A stretch of DNA of 64,000 bases from Roridomyces roridus (GCA_029378245.1 JARKIF010000006.1:2480001-2544000); one strand, 5' to 3'. Shown: positions 32,996 to 42,608, counted from the stretch's first letter. The notes: generated from the sequence alone by a model not told the origin. Numbers and translations are program-made.

Positions 32996-33747
32996 ACAGC
33001 AAGACCTTAAAGATGAAGCAACATCCCATGAACCCACTGTCCCCACAGAAATGGGTGTCAGATTTGGTCCTGTGCAGCCATAAGCTAGCAGAGGGCCAGA
33101 TACCCATGCTCGGATGTCTTACAGTTTTTTTTTTTTTTTTGAATCCTAGTTTTATTCCCTTTGTGCCCAAGGCATATGTTAGGAATACACTGATCTTGAT
33201 GTCACATCACATTAATCAATCTTGCTGTCTCGACAGTGTTCAGTGTTGCCGGAACTACGGCAGAATGCCGCTAATGACCTGCGGGGAATTCCCGGGGTGA
33301 TGATCAATTCCGATTCCCAATCTCCCAGTCCGACTTCACACTGCCGGTTGCCACCCAACCTCCACCATCACACCCATCATAGCCAACATTCCCATTCCTG
33401 AACCAGACTGATCGGGCTCCCTTTCTCGGCACTGTGCAGATGATGGCCGGCTGCCCATTTCTTTTTGTTGGTTCCCATCGTAAATTCCCAGGCCGGCTTC
33501 CTCTGAGATAAACCGACATCTCGTAGTTGCACGTCTGCGACCAGAGGTCGATGCCGAATTTGATGGGCATGAACGCAATACTTTGAGTATCAAATGCGGG
33601 CCGCCGGGTGACGCCATGCTGCGATCCGGAGATGAGAGGGTGAAGGTGCCGAAGGGTGAATGATGTGGCTATCAGTGACAGCGGGCGAATGCTTCCGAAA
33701 GAAGGACTTGATGAGACCGGGCCGGTGGAAAATCGGCAGTGGAGAAC

Positions 33748-34409
33748 TGTAATGTCCGTGCCGGAGGGTAAGGACAAAGGGGCCGGAACCTGAGGTCGGA
33801 GGTCGGAGGTCGGAGGGACGTAGACCGAGGGTGATCCGGATGAGGTGAACGCTACTCGGAGGGAGAGCGCACCAGCCACTTGACTTCCAAGAGAGGAGTA
33901 CTCGGAGACTAGATTGGCACAGAGGAATTGCGGAGGCAACACACGTTAATTAACTACTGACGTACATCACAATCGTATGTCCTATTTATACTAAGTAAGT
34001 ATGACACGACCTAATGGAGTCAGAAGTATGAAAGACAATAAGCTCTATACTACAACAATAAGAGAGAAGAAGATAAAGATAATCACAATAAGGGAAACGC
34101 TCAGAAGAACTTCATTGCGTGAAAACCCTATAGGATTGTGCAATACGAACAGATCGGATGCGTCAAGGTCGGAATGTCCGGATCAGTCGGAAATGATCCA
34201 AACCGGAGGAGTCGGAAGGTCCAAGGGAGAGTCGGGAGAGTTGGACATGCATGGATATAACAACGTAAGATTGTGCAATATGACGTGATCGAATGCATCT
34301 TGGATGGAAGAGGCCGGAAGGTCGGAGGGACCGGAGGGCCCAGAGGGATCGGAGGGCCCGGAGGGATCGGAGGGCCTCGGATCGAAGTCGGGATGACATA
34401 GATATAACA
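33748..34409 (-). mobile_element. Solo LTR, self-priming family D, nested in the SINE-like element
   Basis: 662 bp; on its own strand it starts TGTTATATCT and ends GACATTACA. Perfect 5-bp duplication AGAAC at 33743-33747 and 34410-34414. On its own strand it carries a TATA box (complement of 33985-33992) about 30 nt before AGTAGTTAATT (complement of 33948-33958), the position of the RNA start motif in families A and B. No full element of this family is here. Confidence 0.85.
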
Positions 34410-34439
34410 AGAACCCGGGAAGTGTCTAAAGTGTGTCTT

Positions 34440-34535
34440 CCCAGGGGGTGGGGGGGATCGAACATGTGCCCAAAAACCGTATCATGTGCTGCCTGTTGAA
34501 AGACGCACGGTGGACCACTACGCCACCGTGGCTCC
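34440..34535 (-). other. tRNA-like pol III head of the retroposon
   Basis: On the minus strand it begins GGAGCCACGGTGGCGTAG. TGGCGTAGTGG fits box A and TGTTCGATCCC fits box B, about 60 nt apart. The acceptor 3' partner is missing and the region between the boxes is too long for an intact tRNA. Confidence 0.6.
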
Positions 34536-35132
34536 ATGTCTTACAGTAACGGCCCCAGGTATGTTGTGAGCACCTGCAGTTAAAATCTCCAAATTAACGC
34601 ATGGTTGAAGACGTTGGATTCTCCATTGGCTCAATGTAGAAGGACACGCCGATGGCAGGCTAATATTTTAACAGACATGATGTGGCAATCTCGGATCAAC
34701 TACATATTCATACCAAACAATCAGAAATTTGGGTGGTTTGCCCTGGAAACAGCAGTGCAAGGCAAAGCTAGGGGAAGGATGTGGTACAGAACACAATGAT
34801 TGTGTGCACATGGTTAAAAGTCATTTCGGAGAGAGAGAGTTGTGGCTTGGAGGCTCAGAGATCAGTGCCAGAGAAGTCACAAGGGTCACATCACAGGGAG
34901 TCGGATTCTCTGCACAGCCTCTCAATCGATGTTTGGTGATTTGCGGGGTGCGACAGAAGCAAGTAAATGAGTGCCAACTTGCTGAGAATATAGCTGACAC
35001 ATGCCACATAGTTTTAGCCAACACAATGACCCTTACCTAGGGAAGCTGCTGCCAAATACTCTCCAGCTTGAAACAGAGCAAGGCCGCATGCTAACTTCAA
35101 GGTGACAAGAACACAAGGTATTTATTGGACAA

Positions 35133-35561
35133 TTAGAACAGTGATTCCTTCGCCAGCCGTGCATCAACACTCTTTCTAGTCCTCCTCACCTTGACGGGTG
35201 GCTCACCCTCCGGTTTAATCTCCTCTCTCATCTTGTCCCGCATGTGTTTCACGCTCTGCACCTGTGCCTCTACTGTAGCCACATCAGCCTGTTTCACCAC
35301 AGGGCAACACTTTCCGGCGACAGGGTTGGGCATCAGACGCAACTGGAGGTCACAGCGCAAATAGTAATCGGGGAGTGCTGGTGTCCCGTAGCAAGGAATG
35401 ACACTGGAATGCAGATTGAATTCGCAGCAGCAATTAGATACCGATAAAATGGATACGTACACCGTCAAACGACCGACTGCCAGATGGTGTGCAAGTCCAC
35501 AGTACTCGACAGGACCAATGGCCACGTTGTGCGATAATTTTACAATGTTTGAAAAAAGCAT
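35133..35561 (-). pseudogene. Possible C-terminal gene fragment
   Basis: A 142-codon minus frame whose last 60 residues look like real protein: basic and Glu/Lys-rich, with VKQADVATVEAQVQSV and VKVRRTRKSVDARLAKE before the stop. The N-terminal half is unconvincing, so an upstream exon may have been lost. Family not recognised. Confidence 0.3.
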
Positions 35562-35929
35562 GGCTGATCTCTTGCTATCCTCAATGGCTTGTACAGAGGT
35601 GGCATTACTGAAAGATAATTGCGGCTGGATTCAAACTCAAGGGAAACGACCTACACATGTGTTGGTGCTGCTGGACCCTTTTCCGGTAGTGGGAACAAAG
35701 AGGGGAGAGTCATAGTCAGGCAATAAGAATGTTGGCCAATCCAACAATCCTGGAAGTGGTCAATACCATGTACAACCAAGCACATAAAGCCCCTGAACAG
35801 GCAAAGTAATCTGTCAAAGGATTGCCCAAAGAGGATCACTTTCCACCGAAGGAATGCCAAACAGTCTCTTGGAAGATCAGAGATTGTGCTCCAGAGACCA
35901 GTGGGTGCATATTTAAAATATGTTGGCTC

Positions 35930-36050
35930 GAAGCAGTGTTTCTTCTTAAGCCCTTATTAAGGGTGATTTCTGTAGCTAAGGGTTAATTAAGGCTTAAGGC
36001 CTTAATTAAGGCCTCCATTTTAAGGGCTTAAGATCAATCTTAATACATTT
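35930..36050. repeat. AT-rich palindromic repeat
   Basis: A run of TTAAGCCCTTATTAAGGG-type units in both orientations that can fold on itself. It shares the edge GGCTCGAAGCAGTGTTTCTT with a similar tract at 42396-42540, where it appears in the opposite orientation. Two copies with a common edge suggest a small mobile element. Confidence 0.5.
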
Positions 36051-37057
36051 TTTCTCACGTCCTAGGTCAACCTCGGAGGCACCAAACCGTTAGACATAGT
36101 GTCCCTGAGTTGTAACTTGTGAGCAGCTCTCCCGGATGGTCTGCCAGTGGTCTGGCCAAGGTCTGGCACTGTTGAGGACACGGTCGGAACCCCGTGATCA
36201 ACTGCTTTCCGTCACAGTGCCGGTTGCCGAAGAGTTGATCCGATCATTGTTGATATAAAGCTGTAAGGCCGACAAGCGGCACGGCCCGCTACCAATTTAC
36301 TTCGCAAACTCGGTAACATACACAAGGTGAAGAAATTCAAGACAATGAAAGTTAACATGGGAGTCTGGGTAGAAAATTGAAAGACAATGTCTGTTGAAAA
36401 ATTATGGTCACGGCGAGCTCGCTTGTTAGTGGTCGAGCATGAGAGGTGGCTCCGAAGTTCTCCAAGGCTACGTCTGCGGCAGGGTCCCGAGGTCTCTTGG
36501 CGGGGAAGGAAGCTGCGCAGCACGTAGTTCAAAACGTTTTGCAGTGATATTGAGAGCAGCAGCGACCTTCTGGTCCGCATCAGGGATAGAATGTAATTCC
36601 AAAGATCTTCGTATTGCACTCAAAATCGGAATGAAACAAGGATATACGCGACCGATATCTGAGTAAGATATCCGGCAATATGGTCACAGAAGGCAATGAA
36701 TTCAACAGGCAGAACTGGGAGCAGGTGACGTGCTTGCACAGCGGCAAACCATAGGTTCGCCGCACACACAGCCGCATTCGGGAGCTTCAAAGTCAAATTG
36801 TGAGTGCGAGTGCGACATGGTAACCATAGTACGTACTGGAAGGAGAGCATCAACGGCGTTCATATCAGTGTCCCCATCCATTTCATCCGGCACCGGTACA
36901 GGGCCGGACACAGGAAGTGAGATTAATCTATTGACGGGACCATAGAAAGGATTTGACATACCTGTAGCCAATCGTTGCGGATGTACCGTGCCTGACAATA
37001 GCTTGAAGGACACATCAGGCGGGGAGTGCAGGTGCAGGGGGCGGCTCAGTCGACAAG

Positions 37058-37369
37058 TCACTGGTCGCCAAACCACTCTTCAAAAAAGCGAAGACCACCT
37101 CCTTGATAAGTACTCCAAACCTCCACCGGCCGCTGTTTCATGGTAGGACGACAATTGGGACACGTCTTCGTTCGCAGTAGCCCAAAGTGGTTTTCTTCAG
37201 GCTCACGTGGAAACCACGAGACGAGGCAGTTGTAGCAAGCAACATGACCGCAGGGCGTCAAGGTGTAGGGTTTTTGAAGGAGGTCCAGGCAGATCTGGCA
37301 AATGAGAGTTGCTGAAGTGTAGTGTTTGCCGACAGCAAGACACCCAGTTGCGTCCCAGAACAAGATCAC
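37058..37369 (-). pseudogene. RING-finger domain gene, truncated
   Basis: The minus frame contains a C3HC4-like RING: CQIC, CGHVACYNC and CPNC, about 60 residues, ending RPVEVWS. RING domains with this layout (ICLDLLQKPYTLTPCGH) act as E3 ubiquitin ligases and are common in Agaricomycetes, where the exon is preceded by other exons. An acceptor-like TTCAG lies just before the Cys-rich part. After the RING the frame degenerates and stops, and no upstream exon can be identified before the family B element at 37741. Likely a gene fragment. Confidence 0.55.
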
Positions 37370-38057
37370 AAAACAGCTCAGTTACCACCGAGACAGTCAG
37401 AGAAAAAGAATGGATGGTGTCCGCGGAAGCAAGAGTCAGGATGCCCGAAGCCAAGGACTGTGGAGCAGAGACACCGGAGCAGAGACAGAGCTGAGAATCT
37501 ATTCGAGAAACGGGAGATTCGTGGGAGGTCGGTCGGACGGCGAATTAAAACCTATCGAGAGCGACTGGCCGAAGAAGGTCGCAGTGGAAGGTACTGTGAA
37601 GATGAGAGCAGGAAGCAAGAGACGGTCAGTAACCGATTGGGAATGGCGCCAGTGGAGCTGATCCGGGGGACCGGGACATCGATGATGCCGACCGACGGCA
37701 GCGGATGGTGGCGTAAGAGGAATTATGTGTTGCACCAGTGTGTTACGTCCCGTTCCAACTTCATCCAAACTCCGGACTCCGGTTCCTTTAACCGGAGTTT
37801 CTTTGACCGGAGTTCCGGTTCCTTTGACCCAACTCCGGATCCATCCCATCTGTCAGGCCGAGTCCTGCTTCTCGGACTACACCGGGTATTTTGGTTATTC
37901 ACATGAAAAAGGAACCTTGACAGGATATTCATCTGACATGCTCTGGATCGACATCCACTTGATCACTCCGTGCGGACTTAATCACCTTATATCCACTTAG
38001 CCGGTTATGTCCGTTCTCAAGTCTATTTTAGTGTCTTGACAAATATCTCTCACACTT

Positions 38058-38066
38058 AGTATATAA
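38058..38066 (+). promoter_or_regulatory. TATA box of the family B LTR
   Basis: AGTATATAA, about 30 nt before AGTTTGATTAT. Confidence 0.75.
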
Positions 38067-38092
38067 GACTTTCCTTTTGTACTCGGTACTTC

Positions 38093-38103
38093 AGTTTGAT
38101 TAT
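38093..38103 (+). other. Predicted RNA 5' end / self-primer of element B
   Basis: AGTTTGATTAT, 11 nt, exact complement of ATAATCAAACT at 38390-38400. Different from the family A motif, yet matching its own binding site. Confidence 0.8.
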
Positions 38104-38389
38104 CGACGTTCTTGGTGCATTCCACCTTGGTCTATCCGAGCCCCTCCTCTCTCCGATCGGATTCCTCATCCGGAACTCCGGTCCAGTCTGGTCCTCATCT
38201 CACATTGCTGGGCAGACGGTCACCCTCGACCTTAGTGGTGTCACCGTTCCTCCGAAAATCGCCCCGGAACTCCGGTCCAACTTTCCCTTCCTCCGGTTCC
38301 TTCGACATTTAACCGGAACTCCGGTCCAAATCTTCTCCGGGCGATTTTATCCCTGCTACGTTCTTCACTCGGATCCGACACCTAACAGT

Positions 38390-38400
38390 ATAATCAAACT
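38390..38400 (+). other. Primer binding site of element B (self-priming)
   Basis: ATAATCAAACT, two bases inside the 5' LTR, complementary over 11 nt to 38093-38103. Confidence 0.8.
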
Positions 38401-38414
38401 CAACTGCCCACGCC

Positions 38415-40106
38415 ATGTACAGGTTTCCCCTCACTCCGGAACAGGACCAGCGCCGGCGTGCCTCTGTGATCTACAGTCAAATTCCTTTCATCACGCCGAG
38501 GGCTTTTGGTCCTGCCTCACCTCTGCCACCATCTCTGGACGAATGGTCTGTTCCATCCCATTCCGCTCCGGACGTTTTTGGCTCACCTCCATTTTCCTCT
38601 CCTTCCCACGGAAATCCTTTCATCCGTGGGTTTGCCGGTTATCCGGAGGAGCCTCCACAGACTCCAGCGGTGCCTCACCTTGCCAATGCCTTCAATGGCG
38701 GCCATTTCGGGTCTGCGTCAGTTCACCCTGACAATTATCCATTTGTGCAGCCACCACGTAGTGCAGGTGCAGGTCCGCCAGGGAACTACAACCCTGGTAC
38801 CCCGGTTCCGGGTGCTGGAGCAGGAGGAGGTGGAAATATGGGCGGCAACATTCCTCCGGGTCACCAGAACCCGGCTCCGGAGGCCGCTCCTGGAGGTTGG
38901 GGAGCCCATCCGGGGTTTCCTCCGGTACATCCTCCCACGAGTGCAGAGCTGCATCAAGCCATGGCGGACACACTCCGGGCCTTCTCCGAGTGTGCTCAGG
39001 CATTTGCGGCTCGAGTTCATGATCACACCTCCCGTTCCACCCGGTCTTTTATTGGTCACCCAGATGTCTTCAATGGCTCCGATCCGGCTCAATTTCGCCC
39101 ATTCCTCACCCAATGCATCCTCCATTTCGGCGAGCGCCCACAGGACTTTCAAACAGACGACAGCAAAATAATATTCGTCATGTCCTACCTCTCCGATCGG
39201 GCCTTTGCGCACTTCTGTCCGGTCATCTACAATCCGGTTCCACCTCCCTGGGATGGTAATTTTCAAGCCTTCTCCCAGGAGCTTTACAATTGCTTTGGAC
39301 CCCCGGACGCGGCTGGAGATGCTTTCGAGGATATGTTGCGGCTGGAGATGCCATCCACGGAGAACATCATCTCGTACGACCGAGAATTCGACCTCCTGGT
39401 TCCCTACCTTTCCTGGCCTGACGCCCTGCTCCGGTACCACTACCATCGTGGACTTCCACTCCGGCTCAAGAACGACCTCCGCCGCATCCGGATGGACGAG
39501 TCCTTCAGAGCACTACGGGAGCAGGCACGACGCCTTGATGCTCTTTATTGGCACATGGAAAGGGAACGGGAACAGGCGGCACAGTTGAACACTCCCACGG
39601 AGGGCAGTGAGGATGATGGTTCAGAGGGTGCGGAATCCGAGTTGGATGACGCTACGTCAATTCAGTCCTTCTCCCCTCCTTTATCTGACCATTCACTCCT
39701 CTCGGACGAGGAAGGTCCCTCGAGCTTTTCTCATTCATCCTACGACTCCTCGAGCATGTCGACATCATTCCATGGTTCTCGCACCCCTTCTCCCACTCGA
39801 TCTTCCTTCCTCGACTCGGAGCAGTCTGACGCTGCATCGGATTCATCCACCGTCGCTCAGGTCATCAACTCCGGATACACCTCGTCATCCCGGGACCCCG
39901 ATTCCGACGATGAATCCACTGTCCCGGACTCCGACGACGAGTCTGCTCCGGTCGACTCCAACGATGAATGCACTGTCCCGGACTCCGACGACGAATCCGC
40001 TCCGGTCGACTCCGACAACGAGTCTGCTCTGTCCGACTTGGATGACGAGTCCCTTGATTCAAACTCCGACTCAGACTCGGAGTATCATGATGCGGAGGAG
40101 TTCTGA
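38415..40106 (+). CDS. Gag protein of retroelement B
   Basis: ATG at 38415, 563 residues, the first ATG after the primer site. Residues 1-190 are Pro/Gly-rich and disordered. A Retrotrans_gag-like capsid core follows (phrases FRPFLTQCILHF, YLSDRAFAHF, WDGNFQAFSQEL, YHRGLPLRLKNDL), clearly homologous to Gag A. Unlike Gag A there is no CCHC zinc knuckle. The last 150 residues are instead Ser/Asp-rich and strongly acidic, with a degenerate repeat built on PDSDDESAPVDS in four to six copies, ending in a stop. How it packages RNA without a knuckle is unclear; an RNA-binding partner Gag may be needed. Confidence 0.9.
   Translation: MYRFPLTPEQDQRRRASVIYSQIPFITPRAFGPASPLPPSLDEWSVPSHSAPDVFGSPPFSSPSHGNPFIRGFAGYPEEPPQTPAVPHLANAFNGGHFGSASVHPDNYPFVQPPRSAGAGPPGNYNPGTPVPGAGAGGGGNMGGNIPPGHQNPAPEAAPGGWGAHPGFPPVHPPTSAELHQAMADTLRAFSECAQAFAARVHDHTSRSTRSFIGHPDVFNGSDPAQFRPFLTQCILHFGERPQDFQTDDSKIIFVMSYLSDRAFAHFCPVIYNPVPPPWDGNFQAFSQELYNCFGPPDAAGDAFEDMLRLEMPSTENIISYDREFDLLVPYLSWPDALLRYHYHRGLPLRLKNDLRRIRMDESFRALREQARRLDALYWHMEREREQAAQLNTPTEGSEDDGSEGAESELDDATSIQSFSPPLSDHSLLSDEEGPSSFSHSSYDSSSMSTSFHGSRTPSPTRSSFLDSEQSDAASDSSTVAQVINSGYTSSSRDPDSDDESTVPDSDDESAPVDSNDECTVPDSDDESAPVDSDNESALSDLDDESLDSNSDSDSEYHDAEEF
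39895..40090 (+). repeat. Acidic tandem repeat in Gag B
   Basis: Repeated GACTCCGACGACGA-type units encode the DSDDES tail. The length of the array probably varies between copies. Confidence 0.75.
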
Positions 40107-40703
40107 ATGTGGTGTGCTACCTGCTATTCTATCGACACATCCCTTCCTTTGCTAAAATTTCTTACTCCCTCTACATATTTTCCTCCTCCAACATCATCTA
40201 AACTGGAAGGAGTTATTCAACATACTCTTGTCCTTGTATGGATTAGCGCCGGGATTCAACTCCCTCAATTAAATCATTTTGCTGTTTATTCTCTTGCAAC
40301 CAGCATTTCTGATACACCCGGACAGGATTCCATCCCCCGGCCCGGCGCTCTTCCTTTTGGACTTAATGCAGACACGGCTGCTCATCCGTCTTCCTTCGGC
40401 GACGTCCATTTATTGGAATTTTTGTCCAGTTCAACCTCGTCACCCGGTTTTCGGAGACCAGATACCCCGCACCTCTCTCGCTCCGTTGAGCGAACGCTGG
40501 CGGTCTCTACCAACTCCGCACCTGGTTCCCTGGTGTTCTTGTATCGATACATCCGGTGGGGCCTTTGCCGGCCTTGCATCCTTCGCCTCCGGATCGACAT
40601 CGTCGCTCGAATTGGTCCATTTCGGACTTCTGCGCCCTCTCAGGCGCATTCTCTGTCCTCTTCGGACATCTCTGGAGGATTATCACCTCACCCCGGATGC
40701 GTT

Positions 40704-40740
40704 GGTAGGCCATGGGACGCCTACCGCAAGAGGGGGATAC
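40704..40740 (+). other. Hairpin plus internal polypurine tract, element B
   Basis: Stem GGTAGGC (40704-40710) pairs with GCCTACC (40719-40725), loop CATGGGAC, then AAGAGGGGGATAC ending at 40740. It is the counterpart of 28404-28440 in element A, with a different stem sequence. Confidence 0.7.
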
Positions 40741-40909
40741 GGCCGATGCCCGGCTCAAAATCGGTGCATTTTTCGCCGACATTTTCGCCACTATTTCCGG
40801 CCCGAACCCTCCTCCCATCTCGCTCCATCAACTCCGACCCGTGGTTCGAAACTCCGGTCCCACTCGAGCACTGGTCACACGGCTATTTATTCTTCAAAAT
40901 CTTCCATTC

Positions 40910-40950
40910 CCCGGCCGAGTCCTCAACTTAATTCCAAGTCCTCGGCCGGG
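40910..40950 (+). ncRNA. Conserved covarying RNA hairpin, element B copy 1
   Basis: Arms CCCGGCCGAG and CTCGGCCGGG, loop beginning TCCTCAA and ending CCAAGTC, tail TAAACGTTCGTT. Confidence 0.7.
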
Positions 40951-41274
40951 TAAACGTTCGTTGCTTCACCATGCATTGATTAATCCCTTGCTCAACTTCA
41001 TTTCGCTTTTTACTCCCCTTCATGGAGCTCCTTTTGTGCCAATTCCACCCGGATCCGCACCTCCACTCCTCCGGTTTCAAGCCGGCCTTCATTAAACCAA
41101 CTCCCTCGGGAAAATTTCTCCGAGCCCATCCCTTCCCTCTCGGTTCATTTCCGAGTTTCGACTTCCCTCGAGTTCGGGACAGGTGGTTGTTGTGTCCAGA
41201 CATGGGCATCTTCCAACACCACTCCCCGAGCTCCCAACCTACGGGTTTCCTTGGATCTTCAAATTACTTTATTC

Positions 41275-41314
41275 CCCGGCCAAGTCCTCAATTCCATTCA
41301 AGTCCTTGGCCGGG
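41275..41314 (+). ncRNA. Conserved covarying RNA hairpin, element B copy 2
   Basis: Arms CCCGGCCAAG and CTTGGCCGGG, loop TCCTCAATTCCATTCAAGTC, tail TAAATGTTCGTT. The G-to-A change in the left arm is matched by C-to-T in the right arm relative to copy 1. Confidence 0.7.
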
Positions 41315-41622
41315 TAAATGTTCGTTCATTCAACCACACGACCTCAATTTCTTACTCACGATGCCTGGGGTTTTCACTCTCCATGCCATCCGGATAAAAT
41401 TCTCGGAGTTGGCGTTATCCATGGCTCCCATGCCATTCGCCGCACCCATCCGACTTCTCCATCACGGATTTTGGCCTCCATTTCCCCCCATTTCGGCACT
41501 CCCTCGAGCCTTGGTCGTGCTCGCCTTGTCCATTCCGGACAGGTCATTCATTTGGCCACATTTCACATCACCTCCCGCCGACTCTCCTTCACATCCACGG
41601 CGCTCCACACTCCCTACATTCA

Positions 41623-41657
41623 GTCCCTTGAGGGCAAGGGACCTAAGAGGGGGATAC
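41623..41657 (+). other. Hairpin plus 3' polypurine tract, element B
   Basis: Stem GTCCCTTG/CAAGGGAC with loop AGGG (41623-41642), then AGAGGGGGATAC (41646-41657) abutting the 3' LTR. Compared with element A the third stem pair is C-G instead of T-A. Confidence 0.75.
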
Positions 41658-42304
41658 TGTTACGTCCCGTTCCAACTTCATCCAAACTCCGGACTCCGGT
41701 TCCTTTAACCGGAGTTTCTTTGACCGGAGTTCCGGTTCCTTTGACCCAACTCCGGATCCATCCCATCTGTCAGGCCGAGTCCTGCTTCTCGGACTACACC
41801 GGGTATTTTGGTTATTCACATGAAAAAGGAACCTTGACAGGATATTCATCTGACATGCTCTGGATCGACATCCACTTGATCACTCCGTGCGGACTTAATC
41901 ACCTTATATCCACTTAGCCGGTTATGTCCGTTCTCAAGTCTATTTTAGTGTCTTGACAAATATCTCTCACACTTAGTATATAAGACTTTCCTTTTGTACT
42001 CGGTACTTCAGTTTGATTATCGACGTTCTTGGTGCATTCCACCTTGGTCTATCCGAGCCCCTCCTCTCTCCGATCGGATTCCTCATCCGGAACTCCGGTC
42101 CAGTCTGGTCCTCATCTCACATTGCTGGGCAGACGGTCACCCTCGACCTTAGTGGTGTCACCGTTCCTCCGAAAATCGCCCTGGAACTCCGGTCCAACTT
42201 TCCCTTCCTCCGGTTCCTTCGACATTTAACCGGAACTCCGGTCCAAATCTTCTCCGGGCGATTTTATCCCTGCTACGTTCTTCACTCGGATCCGACACCT
42301 AACA
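41658..42304 (+). repeat. 3' LTR of element B
   Basis: 647 bp, nearly identical to the 5' LTR. Confidence 0.95.
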
Positions 42305-42395
42305 CAGTGGAAGTGTGGAGCGATAGGTGCTGACGCAAAAAACGATGACCAAAAATGAAGCATGCTGCCAAAACGAAAAATCAGGCGCCCTAAGA

Positions 42396-42540
42396 CCCTT
42401 ACCTAACGGTAGCGGGAATCATTAAGGGTTAATAAGACCTTAGCATGAGCTCCTCCCGAGGCTAAGCCTTAATTAAGGGGCCCTTATTAAGGGTTAATCG
42501 TGTTAACCCTTAACATTAACAAGAAACACTGGCTCGAAGA
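42396..42540. repeat. AT-rich palindromic repeat, second copy
   Basis: TTAATTAAGG/CCTTATTAAGGG dyads and the edge AAGAAACACTGGCTCGAAG, the reverse complement of the edge seen at 35930. Confidence 0.5.
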
Positions 42541-42608
42541 CATGGAACAAGTCTGGGGTGCCGTCACGTATTTGTTTGGCCAAGGTAGCAATCCAAGACT
42601 GAACACAG

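Larger units (their letters stand above)
33126..34535 (-). mobile_element. SINE-like retroposon: tRNA head, unknown body, poly(A) tail
   Basis: Flanked by a perfect 12-bp duplication ATGTCTTACAGT (33114-33125, 34536-34547), too long for an LTR element but typical of LINE-driven retroposition. On the minus strand it starts with a tRNA-like head (34440-34535) and ends with about 15-16 A (T run up to 33140) against the duplication. The body is about 620 bp and is interrupted by a family D solo LTR. Without that LTR the insert is about 740 bp, long for a SINE, so the body may be a captured transcript. Confidence 0.75.
34548..37050. other. Mostly gene-free, one possible fragment and an AT-rich repeat
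   Basis: Besides the separately listed frame at 35133 and repeat at 35930, only unrecognised short frames (e.g. minus 36212-36619, minus 36702-37076). The latter lies next to the RING exon and could be a degenerate part of that gene. Confidence 0.4.
37741..38387 (+). repeat. 5' LTR of element B
   Basis: TGTTACGTCC...CACCTAACA. Rich in CCGGAGT/ACTCCGG units, then TATA and the RNA start motif. Confidence 0.95.
37741..42304 (+). mobile_element. Gag-only self-priming LTR retrotransposon, family B
   Basis: 4564 bp with two 647-bp LTRs (37741-38387, 41658-42304) that differ by a single base I can see (CGCCCCGG versus CGCCCTGG). Perfect 5-bp duplication CAGTG at 37736-37740 and 42305-42309. One gag frame; about 1.5 kb after it is non-coding but holds two covarying hairpins, two hairpin-polypurine modules and Ser/Pro-like pyrimidine-rich sequence. 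No trace of protease, RT or integrase. A recent insertion, so a helper must exist in this genome. Confidence 0.95.

Noticed and set aside
33304..33942. 212-codon minus frame as a gene
   Set aside because: The frame runs from the family D LTR into the SINE-like body across a dated insertion boundary, so it cannot be an original gene.
37322..37906. 194-codon plus frame
   Set aside because: Antisense to the RING fragment and crosses the LTR boundary at 37741.
38718..39446. 242-codon minus frame
   Set aside because: Antisense shadow of Gag B; no motif.
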